Positions 51,129 through 59,464 of a stretch of 64,000 nt of DNA are shown here, one piece after another. The position numbers were made by a program, and so were the translations under genes. The notes under the pieces are model-generated. The model was not told where the DNA came from, made no database searches, and saw only the letters and a list, made by a program, of their open reading frames with translations. This stretch comes from Kordiimonas pumila (GTDB lineage: Bacteria > Pseudomonadota > Alphaproteobacteria > Sphingomonadales > Kordiimonadaceae), in contig NZ_CP061205.1 of NCBI RefSeq assembly GCF_015240255.1, positions 434,001 to 498,000 on the forward strand. The letters are read 5' to 3'. Positions within the stretch are counted from its first letter, which is position 1. Every line of letters begins with the position of its first letter.

Positions 51129-51887
51129 ATGAACGTACAAGACACAAAAAAACAAACTACCGATACTGGCGGTCTGGCAGTGCGGGGGATTGCAAAATCT
51201 TATAGCGGCCGCCCCGTCCTCAGAGATGTGTCTCTCACGGTAAAACGCGGGCAGGTTGTTGGGCTTTTAGGGCCAAACGGCGCTGGGAAAACCACCTGTT
51301 TTTATAGCATCACCGGCCTTATTGCCCCTGATCAGGGCCGCATAGAACTGGACGGTAACGATATTACCCACCTGCCTATGTACCGCCGCGCCCGGCTTGG
51401 CATTGGGTACCTGCCGCAGGAAACATCAATTTTCAGGGGCCTTAGTGTATCTGATAATATTCGTGCAGTTCTTGAGGTGGCAGAGCCTGATAAATCTACC
51501 CGCGAAGACAGACTGGAAACACTGCTCGAAGAATTTTCAATCACGCACCTCAGGAACACGCCAGCCCTTGCGCTCTCTGGCGGCGAACGCAGACGCTGCG
51601 AAATTGCCCGTGCCCTTGCCGCAAAACCTGATTTTGTGTTGCTTGATGAACCCTTTGCCGGCATTGACCCCATTGCCATTTCTGACATCAGGGACCTGAC
51701 ATACCACCTGAAAGACAGAGGCATTGGTGTTTTGATCACGGACCATAATGTACGGGAAACACTCGATATTATTGACCGGGCCTTTATCATTTATGATGGC
51801 CGGGTGTTGTTTGAAGGTACGCCGCAGGATGCCCTGAAAGACAAGGATGTTCGCAGGGTCTATCTCGGTGAAAGCTTTAGGCTGTAA
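51129..51887 (+). CDS. lptB: LPS export ABC transporter ATP-binding protein LptB
   Basis: 252 residues. Walker A GPNGAGKTT near residue 51, Q-loop YLPQETSIFRGLSV, signature LSGGERRRCEIARALA, Walker B FVLLDEPFAGIDP, H-loop ITDHNVRETL. The LptB type is clear from the IFRGLSV and FAGIDPIAI segments. Powers LPS extraction with LptFG. GGGG seven bases before ATG 51129; the frame opens at 51105. Next to rpoN by 12 bases. Separated from its usual partner lptA by the glycan island, so it needs its own promoter in 50971-51128 (AT-rich; exact boxes unclear). Confidence 0.96.
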   Translation: MNVQDTKKQTTDTGGLAVRGIAKSYSGRPVLRDVSLTVKRGQVVGLLGPNGAGKTTCFYSITGLIAPDQGRIELDGNDITHLPMYRRARLGIGYLPQETSIFRGLSVSDNIRAVLEVAEPDKSTREDRLETLLEEFSITHLRNTPALALSGGERRRCEIARALAAKPDFVLLDEPFAGIDPIAISDIRDLTYHLKDRGIGVLITDHNVRETLDIIDRAFIIYDGRVLFEGTPQDALKDKDVRRVYLGESFRL

Positions 51888-51899
51888 GGGAATACAGGC

Positions 51900-53483
51900 A
51901 TGGCTCTTTCCCCCAGATTAGATTTAAGGCAAAGCCAGCAGTTGGTGATGACGCCTCAGCTGCAACAGGCCATTAAGCTTTTGCAGCTCTCTAATCTGGA
52001 ACTCACGGATTATGTAGCCCAAGAAGTTGAAAAAAACCCCATCCTTGAGGTAGGGGAGCCAGACGGCACAAATGGCATTGCAGAGGACGGTGGGGAGCGC
52101 GGCGGCACAGCAACCGACGATAATCTGCGCGATACAAGTGGGGCTGATAATATGCCCGACGAGCTTATAGCATCAGACAAAAGCCTAGAAAGCGCCATGG
52201 ACACTTCTTCCTCAACTGAAAGTGCGCTGGACGCAGATTTTGACACCAATATTTACAATAACGACGCGGTTTCTGACCGTGTTGAGACATCAGACAACGG
52301 TGCTAGCGGCCTAAGCTATGACGGTATGGGTGCCATAAAGGGCAGCGGCGGCGGTATACCGGATGATCGCGGGCTGGACCAAACGCTGGAGAGTGAAGAA
52401 AACCTGCATGATTTTCTAACCCGGCAAATGACCGTGCTGTTTGAAAACCCGAGCCAGAAACTGATTGCCGCTCACTTGATCGACCTTGTTGATGAAGCGG
52501 GCTATATACACCCGGAAACCCTGCCAGAGGTTGGACCCCAACTGGGTGCAACCTATGAAGAGGTTGAATCTGTCCTTCTGGCCCTGCAAACCCTTGAGCC
52601 TACCGGGGTTTTTGCCCGTAGTTTATCTGAATGCCTTGCCATACAGCTACGCGAGCTTGATCGCTACGACCCCGCGATGCAGGCCCTTGTTGAGAACCTT
52701 GATATGCTGGCGCGCCGCGATATGGCAGGCATCAAGCGCCTTTGCGGTGTTGATAATGAAGACATCGCAGATATGGTCCGCGAAATCAGGGCGCTTAACC
52801 CAAAACCCGGCCTTATGTACGGCATGGAAGATGTACAGCCTGTTATTCCTGACATCTTTATCCGTAAAAATCTGGCTGGTAGCTGGATTGTTGAACTCAA
52901 TAGCGAAACACTGCCAAAAGTACTGGTTAATTCGCAGTATGTGACCGAGCTTAAGGACTCAGGCGGCAACAAAGAAGCCAAAGCCTTCATTTCTGACTGT
53001 GTATCAAACGCCAACTGGCTGGTAAAAGCCCTCGATCAGCGTGCGCGCACAATTTTAAAAGTGGCAACCGCCATTGTTAAAACCCAAAGCGCCTTTTTTG
53101 ATCATGGTGTTCGGTTTTTAAAGCCGCTTACCCTAAAAGATATTGCCGACGAAATTGATATGCACGAATCCACCGTATCAAGAGTGACCAATAATAAGTT
53201 TATGTCGTGCTCGCGTGGTATGTTTGAACTGAAGTATTTTTTCACCTCTTCTATTTCTGCGGCTGATGGCGGCGATGCCCATTCTGCCGAATCAGTTAAA
53301 TTCCGGCTTAAGGAACTGATTGATGCAGAAAACCCTAAAAAAATCCTGTCTGATGACAAATTGGTTGTCATGATGAATGCAGAAGGCATTGATATTGCGC
53401 GGCGGACTGTTGCCAAATACCGTGAAGCACTTAGGATACCATCTTCTGTGCAGCGGCGACGGCTTAAAAACATGTCCTCGTGA
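51900..53483 (+). CDS. rpoN: RNA polymerase sigma-54 factor
   Basis: 527 residues. Region I LDLRQSQQLVMTPQLQQAIKLL, an acidic region II (residues about 55-165, long and rich in Asp/Glu), the core-binding region, the helix-turn-helix LKDIADEIDMHESTVSRVTNNK and the RpoN box ARRTVAKYREAL near the C-terminus. Directs transcription from -24/-12 promoters with an AAA+ activator. Follows lptB as in most alphaproteobacteria. A matching promoter is seen at 29356 and an activator gene at 58016. Confidence 0.97.
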   Translation: MALSPRLDLRQSQQLVMTPQLQQAIKLLQLSNLELTDYVAQEVEKNPILEVGEPDGTNGIAEDGGERGGTATDDNLRDTSGADNMPDELIASDKSLESAMDTSSSTESALDADFDTNIYNNDAVSDRVETSDNGASGLSYDGMGAIKGSGGGIPDDRGLDQTLESEENLHDFLTRQMTVLFENPSQKLIAAHLIDLVDEAGYIHPETLPEVGPQLGATYEEVESVLLALQTLEPTGVFARSLSECLAIQLRELDRYDPAMQALVENLDMLARRDMAGIKRLCGVDNEDIADMVREIRALNPKPGLMYGMEDVQPVIPDIFIRKNLAGSWIVELNSETLPKVLVNSQYVTELKDSGGNKEAKAFISDCVSNANWLVKALDQRARTILKVATAIVKTQSAFFDHGVRFLKPLTLKDIADEIDMHESTVSRVTNNKFMSCSRGMFELKYFFTSSISAADGGDAHSAESVKFRLKELIDAENPKKILSDDKLVVMMNAEGIDIARRTVAKYREALRIPSSVQRRRLKNMSS

Positions 53484-53609
53484 GTCGCGCTTAAACTTTC
53501 GCTTTCCCCACAGCAAACAGCTCACACAAAACCCTTTATTTTCATAATTTTGACAAAAATCAACACTTGTTAACCACACTTAAACCATACTTTGTGGTAA
53601 GCTTTGAAG

Positions 53610-53659
53610 AACAGCAGCAAAAGCTGTTGCGGCATGTGACGTGCTGTTACGGGAACAGC
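53610..53659. repeat. Four AACAGC/GCTGTT half-sites in the hpf leader
   Basis: AACAGC (53610), GCTGTT (53623), GCTGTT (53643) and AACAGC (53654) make two nested inverted repeats in the rpoN-hpf gap. As RNA they could form alternative hairpins before the terminator-like stem at 53682. Could also be chance in a short region. Confidence 0.35.
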
Positions 53660-53681
53660 AGGTACCCATAAGCCGTTAATC

Positions 53682-53700
53682 AAAGCCTCAAGGCTTTTTT
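53682..53700 (+). terminator. Intrinsic terminator between rpoN and hpf
   Basis: AAAGCC-TCAA-GGCTTT followed by further T residues to 53700. A compact hairpin plus U-run ending about 50 bases before hpf, so hpf transcription probably depends on readthrough or on its own promoter downstream of it. Confidence 0.5.
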
Positions 53701-53707
53701 ACAGGCT

Positions 53708-53726
53708 GGCAATCACCCGGATTGCC
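53708..53726 (+). repeat. Small hairpin before the hpf ribosome site
   Basis: GGCAATC-ACCCG-GATTGCC directly precedes the AAGGAAG ribosome site of hpf. I tested it as a -24/-12 promoter and the GG-GC spacing is wrong. Confidence 0.3.
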
Positions 53727-53747
53727 GAGAAAGGAAGACTGGCACCT

Positions 53748-54338
53748 ATGGAAATCAATGTATCTGGACGGAAAATGAATGTTGGTGATGCTTTAACCAC
53801 ACATGTCGAGGACCGACTGGAAGCAGTCGCAGATAAATATTTCAGCCGCACCATTGATGCTACGGCCACATTTGCCAAAGAAGGACACATATACACTACA
53901 CATGTCTCGTTTCACGCCAACCAGGGCGTTAATCTCCAAAGCAACGGCGAAGCCGATGACCCTTATGCTGCCTTTGAGCTTGCAGCAGAAAAAGTAGAAA
54001 AACAGTTGCGTCGATACAAACGACGCCTTAAGAACCACCACAAAACATCACAGCGTGATATTGCCATGGAACTGGCCCATGATATTACAATCGCGCCAAG
54101 CTTAGACGAAGAGAGTGATGAACCTGTAAATGGTGGGCACGAAGATCAGCCCATTATCATTGCTGAAAACCGGACAGAAATCCCTCGGGTTAGTGTCGGA
54201 GATGCAGTTATGCTAATGGACCTTGCAGATGCACATGCCTTTATGTTTCGCAACATGCGCAATGATACCCTTGAAGTGGTATATCGACGTACAGATGGGA
54301 ACATAGGCTGGATAAGCCCCAAAACAGCAGCAAATTAA
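53748..54338 (+). CDS. hpf: Ribosome hibernation promoting factor, long form
   Basis: 196 residues. N-terminal HPF/RaiA domain (MEINVSGRKMNVGDALTTHVEDRLEAVADKYF through about residue 100) binds the 30S decoding region. An acidic linker leads to a C-terminal dimerisation domain (PRVSVGDAVMLMDLADAHAFMFRN, TLEVVYRRTDGNIGWISP) that links two ribosomes into 100S dimers. Position between rpoN and ptsN is the conserved one. AAGGAAG precedes ATG 53748. Confidence 0.95.
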   Translation: MEINVSGRKMNVGDALTTHVEDRLEAVADKYFSRTIDATATFAKEGHIYTTHVSFHANQGVNLQSNGEADDPYAAFELAAEKVEKQLRRYKRRLKNHHKTSQRDIAMELAHDITIAPSLDEESDEPVNGGHEDQPIIIAENRTEIPRVSVGDAVMLMDLADAHAFMFRNMRNDTLEVVYRRTDGNIGWISPKTAAN

Positions 54339-54418
54339 ACTTGCTGTTTGAAAAGAGTATGATAGCCAGATATAAGAACCGGGCCCCTCAGTAAGGGCCC
54401 GGCAGAAAGAAAAGGGCT

Positions 54419-54880
54419 ATGGAGATTGAAGATCTGCTGAACGCGGACAGTATCCTTTTGGATTTCAAAGCATCCAGCAAGAAACACGTTATACAAACAC
54501 TCGCACGAAAAATGGCTACAAAAACCGGGCTTGATGACAGGCTGGTTTTTGAAAAGCTGCTTGAGCGCGAGCGCCTTGGCAGCACTGGTGTTGGCAAGGG
54601 TGTTGCTATTCCGCATGCCCGTGTGGCCGGTGTTGACACTATTACCGGCATGTTTGCCAAGCTTTCAAGCCCGGTTGATTTTCAATCGGTCGATGACAGG
54701 CCTGTTGATCTGGTGTTTATGCTGCTTGCACCCGAAGAAGCGGGCGCAGACCACCTAAAGGCACTCGCCCGTGTTTCGCGTTTACTGCGCGATGAAAAAA
54801 CATGTGCTAAACTGCGCGGCACCTCTGACGCCAGCGCCCTTTATGCCATGCTGGTTGGGCCGGTTGGGGCCGCTGCCTGA
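54419..54880 (+). CDS. ptsN: Nitrogen PTS EIIA protein
   Basis: 153 residues, PTS EIIA type 2 (fructose-like). The phospho-acceptor His is in GVGKGVAIPHARV near residue 66. Part of the PtsP-NPr-EIIA(Ntr) relay that links nitrogen, potassium and envelope control; it usually follows rpoN-hpf. Its last 40 bases overlap the 3' end of the convergent truA gene (54841-54880). Confidence 0.94.
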   Translation: MEIEDLLNADSILLDFKASSKKHVIQTLARKMATKTGLDDRLVFEKLLERERLGSTGVGKGVAIPHARVAGVDTITGMFAKLSSPVDFQSVDDRPVDLVFMLLAPEEAGADHLKALARVSRLLRDEKTCAKLRGTSDASALYAMLVGPVGAAA

Positions 54881-55626
54881 TCACAGTCGTATTCAACCCT
54901 GTCAAAATATAGGCCGTCAGACGGCGCATTCAACCCAAGCGCCGTGCGGTCACGGGCTTCCAGTGCGGCCTTCAGGTCTGCTTTTGTCCATTTTCCTAGC
55001 CCAACAAGCTGCAAGGTACCGGTGAAAGACCGTATCTGGTGGTGTAAAAATGAAAGCGCACCAACCTTAACAAGCAGCTCGTCTCCCTGTCTTTCAACAT
55101 GAATGTAATCAACTGTTTTTACAGGGCTTTTTGCTTGGCAATGGATATGCCTAAAGGTTGTAAAGTCATGTTGCCCCACCAAAACCTGCGCGGCATCCTG
55201 CATCGCGTCTGCGTCTAACGGCGTTTTAACATGCCACGCCAGACCTTTATCAAATGTTAAACGCGCCCGGCGATTGATAATACGGTATATATAATGGCGC
55301 TTCTTCGCAGAAAACCGTGCATGAAAGCTGTCTGGAACAACTTCTGATTTCAGCACCGACACTGGCCAGCCTTTAGTGTGGTAGTTTAAGGCACCTTGCA
55401 GATTATCTGCAGATATTTCACGTTCAAGATCAATATGGGCAACTTGGCCCCGCGCATGAACACCTGCATCCGTCCTGCCTGAACCATGAACAACAATTCT
55501 TTCATGTGGGGCAATTTTTCGGGCGGCCTCTTCCAGCGTTTCCTGCACTGACGGCGTACCTGCCTGTCGTTGCCAGCCACTGAATGGGCGACCATCATAT
55601 TCAACAAGCAACCGAAAACGCTGCAT
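54841..55626 (-). CDS. truA: tRNA pseudouridine(38-40) synthase TruA
   Basis: 261 residues. MQRFRLLVEYDGRPFSGWQRQ at the N-terminus, the catalytic Asp in GSGRTDAGVHARGQVAHI, and FLHHQIRSFTGTLQLVGLGKW near the C-terminus. Modifies the tRNA anticodon arm. Last gene of the def-fmt-truA group (four bases after fmt). The C-terminus overlaps ptsN on the opposite strand by 40 bases. Confidence 0.95.
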   Translation of the reverse strand: MQRFRLLVEYDGRPFSGWQRQAGTPSVQETLEEAARKIAPHERIVVHGSGRTDAGVHARGQVAHIDLEREISADNLQGALNYHTKGWPVSVLKSEVVPDSFHARFSAKKRHYIYRIINRRARLTFDKGLAWHVKTPLDADAMQDAAQVLVGQHDFTTFRHIHCQAKSPVKTVDYIHVERQGDELLVKVGALSFLHHQIRSFTGTLQLVGLGKWTKADLKAALEARDRTALGLNAPSDGLYFDRVEYDCDQAAAPTGPTSMA

Positions 55627-55630
55627 GGTC

Positions 55631-56545
55631 TTATCCTATCACACTGCCAGATGGCACCGGAAATCCCCTGAGCAGGTCGGCCGTTTTCACGGGGCCTTTG
55701 CCCGCCCTCTGTGCCCTATCAACCCGGTATGCCCCCTTGCCACACGCAATGAGCAACTGGTCATCAAGGCTTGTCCCTGGCGTGCCAGTTTTGTCATAAG
55801 TCGTTCCAGACAATATTTTTACGCGTTCGCCCGCAATATCTGTCCATGCGCCCGGAAACGGAAAAAGCCCGCGCACCTGACGGTCAATTTCGTCTGCGGT
55901 TAAAGACCAGTCTATTTTAGCTTCTGATTTTTCAATTTTCCGCGCATAGGTAACGCCTTCCTCCGCTTGGGCTATAGGCACAAGCTTGCCCGCAGCAAAA
56001 CCTTCCAGTGCTTCATTAATAAGCGCCGCGCCTTGCTCCGCCAGCGTATCATGTAGGCTTGCCGTTGTATCCACACTCTTAATCGGTGTTACGGCACGGC
56101 ATATAACGGGGCCAGTATCAAGGCCTGCTTCCATTTGCATGATGCAAACGCCGGTTTCTGTGTCGCCAGCCATAATCGCCCGGTGGATAGGGGCAGCACC
56201 GCGCCATCGGGGCAGCAAAGATGCATGCACGTTAAGGCAGCCAAACTTTGGCGCGTTTAAAACGGTAACAGGCAGCAGTTGCCCGTATGCAACCACAACA
56301 GCAGCATCAAGATTTAAGGCAGCAAAGGCTTGCTGGGCAGCCTCATCTTTCATACTAGGCGGTGTGCAAACCTCTAGCCCGGCCTGCTCTGCTGCGAGGT
56401 GAACTGCGCTTTTACGGTCCTTTTTACCGCGGCCAGCCGGGCGCGGCGGCTGGGTATAGACCGCCGCAATATCATGCCCGGCGCTAATCAGCGCCTCAAG
56501 TGTTGGTACGGCAAAATCCGGAGTGCCCATAAAGGCGAGACGCAT
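55631..56545 (-). CDS. fmt: Methionyl-tRNA formyltransferase
   Basis: 304 residues. [19 protein letters not shown], the formyl-folate site with [25 protein letters not shown] (Asn-His pair), then the C-terminal OB-like tRNA-binding domain from about residue 205 ([24 protein letters not shown]). Formylates initiator Met-tRNA. Between def and truA with short gaps (11 and 4 bases). Confidence 0.96.
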   Translation of the reverse strand: MRLAFMGTPDFAVPTLEALISAGHDIAAVYTQPPRPAGRGKKDRKSAVHLAAEQAGLEVCTPPSMKDEAAQQAFAALNLDAAVVVAYGQLLPVTVLNAPKFGCLNVHASLLPRWRGAAPIHRAIMAGDTETGVCIMQMEAGLDTGPVICRAVTPIKSVDTTASLHDTLAEQGAALINEALEGFAAGKLVPIAQAEEGVTYARKIEKSEAKIDWSLTADEIDRQVRGLFPFPGAWTDIAGERVKILSGTTYDKTGTPGTSLDDQLLIACGKGAYRVDRAQRAGKGPVKTADLLRGFPVPSGSVIG

Positions 56546-56556
56546 AGGAGGTCTTT

Positions 56557-57075
56557 CTACAAAATCTGTGTATCTTTTGTGGCCTTTTGAACTTTTCTAA
56601 TAATCATATTCCGCTTTAATTTGGATAAATAATCAATAAAAACAACGCCGTCCAAATGGTCAATTTCGTGTTGAACACATGTTGCAGCAAGGCCTTCCAT
56701 CAACCTTTCCTGCTGCTCGCCGTGATAGTCAATATAGCGCACCTTAACCGCGGCAGGCCGTTCAACTTCTGCATAGTGTTCCGGCACAGAAAGGCAGCCC
56801 TCGTTATAGATATTAAATTCTGGTGATTCCCAGATGATTTCAGGGTTCACCAGAAAAAGCGGCTTCTGCTCTTCTTCACCGCCGTCGGTATCCATCACAA
56901 GCAGGCGTTTTGGCACAGCAACCTGAATGGCCGCAAGGCCAATACCCGGTGCCGCATACATTGTTTCCAGCATATTATCCATCAGGCGGCGCAAATCATC
57001 ATCAACCTGACCAACAGGCTGTGACGTGGTCCTGAGTAACGGATCCGGTACATTGATAATTTCAAGCTTGCTCAT
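56557..57075 (-). CDS. def: Peptide deformylase
   Basis: 172 residues. Motif [20 protein letters not shown], motif [18 protein letters not shown] with the metal-binding Cys, motif [21 protein letters not shown] with the two metal His and catalytic Glu. Type-1B deformylase that removes the formyl group from new proteins. First gene of the def-fmt-truA operon. Confidence 0.96.
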   Translation of the reverse strand: MSKLEIINVPDPLLRTTSQPVGQVDDDLRRLMDNMLETMYAAPGIGLAAIQVAVPKRLLVMDTDGGEEEQKPLFLVNPEIIWESPEFNIYNEGCLSVPEHYAEVERPAAVKVRYIDYHGEQQERLMEGLAATCVQHEIDHLDGVVFIDYLSKLKRNMIIRKVQKATKDTQIL

Positions 57076-57149
57076 TCGTATTCCGACACAAGGGTTATTA
57101 AAAGACTTACCTATGAAGCAGCGAGCATAAGGTCAAGTATTTAAGGCTA

Positions 57150-57491
57150 TCACATATCAGTTATCGGTGCATCTGGCTGATATAGGGCTTTATGGTCTTC
57201 AATTTCAAGCACCCATAAATCCGCATCAAAACCCCGTTTTTTTGCAATCCGCAGGTCTGCACCGCGTTCATCCGTGCCTGAAAACTCTGCTACAGTACGC
57301 CATACTTTATTGCCGTCAAAATCAAGCGCTTGTTCAAACAGGCTTATCCCCGCGCTAAACCGGTTTATTTTCAAAAGCACACCGCCTCTGTCGCTGTCGC
57401 CGCGCGCCACAACAAAAGCAGGCATATCTGCAATAAAACAGCTACGCACATGGGCTTCAACCCAAAGGCTGGTTTTAAGTCTATTTTCCAT
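57150..57491 (-). CDS. DUF1491 family protein
   Basis: About 113 residues. MENRLKTSLWVEAHVRSCF, then MPAFVVARGDSDRGGVLLKINRF and ISLFEQALD, as in DUF1491, a small cytosolic family restricted to alphaproteobacteria. Function unknown. ATG 57491 chosen because relatives begin here; the frame runs to 57527. Lies between def and the PilZ gene on the same strand. Confidence 0.8.
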   Translation of the reverse strand: MENRLKTSLWVEAHVRSCFIADMPAFVVARGDSDRGGVLLKINRFSAGISLFEQALDFDGNKVWRTVAEFSGTDERGADLRIAKKRGFDADLWVLEIEDHKALYQPDAPITDM

Positions 57492-57513
57492 GAAACGGGT
57501 ATGACGACAAGAC

Positions 57514-57861
57514 CTAGTCTGCGTCAAGACCCAAAATGTGAAGCCGGTCGCTAAACATGACCTTCACTTTATCTGCGGGTGTATCAAATGCGAGGCCTGT
57601 TGCCTCGTCCTCTACCCACACAACCCGCGCCTGAATATCACCCCGGCCGATCACTGACAGCACCAAGGCTGTCCCTTCTTTAAGCGGAAGATCGACCCGA
57701 ATACGGGCGCCGCCAAGGGATAAATTCCAAATCTGACAGGCTATAATATGCTTGCCCACAATAAGCCGCGCAGGCCAAAGCACAGAGCGCCTTTTATAAT
57801 GCCTCACATCATGGGTACCTGATGGGGGATTGGAATGTTCGTTTGCATGCATTTTGGGCAT
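57514..57861 (-). CDS. PilZ-domain protein
   Basis: About 115 residues. The PilZ signature for cyclic-di-GMP is present: HYKRRSVLWPARL (RxxxR-like) and IWNLSLGGARIRV (NxSxxG) followed by TGLAFDTP. A single-domain PilZ adaptor. AGG eight bases before ATG 57861 favours it; a GTG is three codons earlier. Might link c-di-GMP to motility or surface polymer production. Confidence 0.85.
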   Translation of the reverse strand: MPKMHANEHSNPPSGTHDVRHYKRRSVLWPARLIVGKHIIACQIWNLSLGGARIRVDLPLKEGTALVLSVIGRGDIQARVVWVEDEATGLAFDTPADKVKVMFSDRLHILGLDAD

Positions 57862-58015
57862 GATGTTCACCTGCCTGTGCCGATTCAGGCCCTGACTATA
57901 CCAACCGATGGTAAAACAATCGTCACTAACTAGATTGCATTTTCATAAAATCGAAAGACTTGTCTCTTTTTGCAACAAAGAGTACCAATAAGCCATAACA
58001 ACACAATAGGTACCC

Positions 58016-59419
58016 ATGGCACTTTTACCCACTGCAATAAAACCAAACATCCTGATTGTTGAAGACAGCCCAACGCTGGCTTTAACCTACCGTGAATATT
58101 TGCGTATCCTTGATGTCCCTATTGAAATTGCTGAAACCGGTGCAGACGCGCTGAAGCTCATTGCAGAAAAGTCGCCCACTGTTGTGCTACTTGACCTTAA
58201 ACTGCCAGATATGGAAGGTATTACCATTCTGAAGCAGCTTAAGGCGGCAAAGCGGGACACCCGCGTTATTGTAGTAACCGCGCATGGCTCTGTCGCCGTT
58301 GCGGTTGAAGCCATGCGCGAAGGGGCTGATGACTTTCTGCTCAAGCCCTTCACCGCTGACCGGATCACCATTACCGTTAAAAATGCCCTTGAAATGCACC
58401 GGCTCGCCAATTTGGTGCAACAGTTTGAAGGCCGTAATTCGCGCAAGTTTGACAAATTTATTGGCGAAAGCCAAGCCATGCAGGCTGTTTACCGCATGAT
58501 CGAAGACTGTGCTCCCTCAAAAGCCAGTGTCTTTATTATGGGGGAATCTGGCACAGGGAAAGAACTGTGCGCTGAAGCCATTCACCAGATGAGCCCCAGA
58601 AACAGCAAAAAGTTTGTCGCCTTAAACTGCGCTGCCATTCCTGAAAATCTTATCGAAAGCGAGATTTTTGGCCACAAAAAAGGCGCCTTTACCGGTGCGG
58701 TTGCCGACCGTGACGGTGCGGCTGTCAGCGCCCATGGCGGCACTTTGTTTCTGGATGAAATTTGTGAAATGCCGCTTGATCTTCAAGCAAAGCTATTACG
58801 GTTTGTCCAAACTGGTGAGGTTGTGCCGGTTGGTAGCAATATTGCTGTACCGGTTAATGTGCGCTTTGTTTGTGCAACCAACCGTATCCCGTGGGAAGAA
58901 GTAGCCTCAGGCCGCTTCCGGGAGGACCTGTATTACAGGCTGCATGTTATTCCTATTCACCTGCCACCGCTCCGCGAGCGCGGCAAAGATGTTGTCACTC
59001 TTGCAAAACACCTGCTTGCGGGCTTTTCAAAAGAAGAGGGCAAAACCTTCACCATTATTGAGCCCGCCGCCGAAGCCCGTCTTCTGGCCCATAGCTGGCC
59101 GGGTAATGTGCGCGAACTTGGCAACGTTATACAAAGCGCAGTGGTATTAAATGATGGCCCGCGCCTAAGTGCTGCAATGCTAGAGCGCCTTATGGGACAG
59201 TCCCCCGCCACTATACAGAGGCAAGCGCAAAAAGCCCCTTCACTATACCCGCCCCCCATATCCAAAACACAGCCTGATACCATAGAACCCTTTGCTGTTC
59301 AGGAGCGCAGGATCATTGAACACACAATAGCGCTGTGTAACGGAAAAGTAAGAATGGCGGCAGTAAAACTGGGGCTGAACCCCTCAACGCTATACCGCAA
59401 AATAAAAGAATGGGCCTAA
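58016..59419 (+). CDS. Sigma-54-dependent response regulator (NtrC family)
   Basis: 467 residues: receiver domain (1-125; phospho-acceptor Asp60 in [13 protein letters not shown] near residue 110), AAA+ domain (about 145-375) with [14 protein letters not shown] sigma-54 contact, LFLDEI and [10 protein letters not shown], and a Fis-type helix-turn-helix at the end ([20 protein letters not shown]). No histidine kinase gene is adjacent. It can activate -24/-12 promoters, and one such site precedes the FkbM/radical-SAM operon; a link is inference. LuxO-, FlbD- or NtrX-like roles cannot be separated by eye. Confidence 0.92.
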   Translation: MALLPTAIKPNILIVEDSPTLALTYREYLRILDVPIEIAETGADALKLIAEKSPTVVLLDLKLPDMEGITILKQLKAAKRDTRVIVVTAHGSVAVAVEAMREGADDFLLKPFTADRITITVKNALEMHRLANLVQQFEGRNSRKFDKFIGESQAMQAVYRMIEDCAPSKASVFIMGESGTGKELCAEAIHQMSPRNSKKFVALNCAAIPENLIESEIFGHKKGAFTGAVADRDGAAVSAHGGTLFLDEICEMPLDLQAKLLRFVQTGEVVPVGSNIAVPVNVRFVCATNRIPWEEVASGRFREDLYYRLHVIPIHLPPLRERGKDVVTLAKHLLAGFSKEEGKTFTIIEPAAEARLLAHSWPGNVRELGNVIQSAVVLNDGPRLSAAMLERLMGQSPATIQRQAQKAPSLYPPPISKTQPDTIEPFAVQERRIIEHTIALCNGKVRMAAVKLGLNPSTLYRKIKEWA

Positions 59420-59464
59420 CGCACGCGTCAGACCCATCCCACAATTTTAATCGCTTAACGCTTC

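Noticed and set aside
53550-53555. TTGACA in the rpoN-hpf gap as a sigma-70 promoter
   Set aside because: No acceptable -10 box lies 15-19 bases downstream.
53707-53726. TGGCA...TTGC as a second sigma-54 promoter before hpf
   Set aside because: Fourteen bases instead of ten separate GG from GC; it is better explained as a small hairpin.
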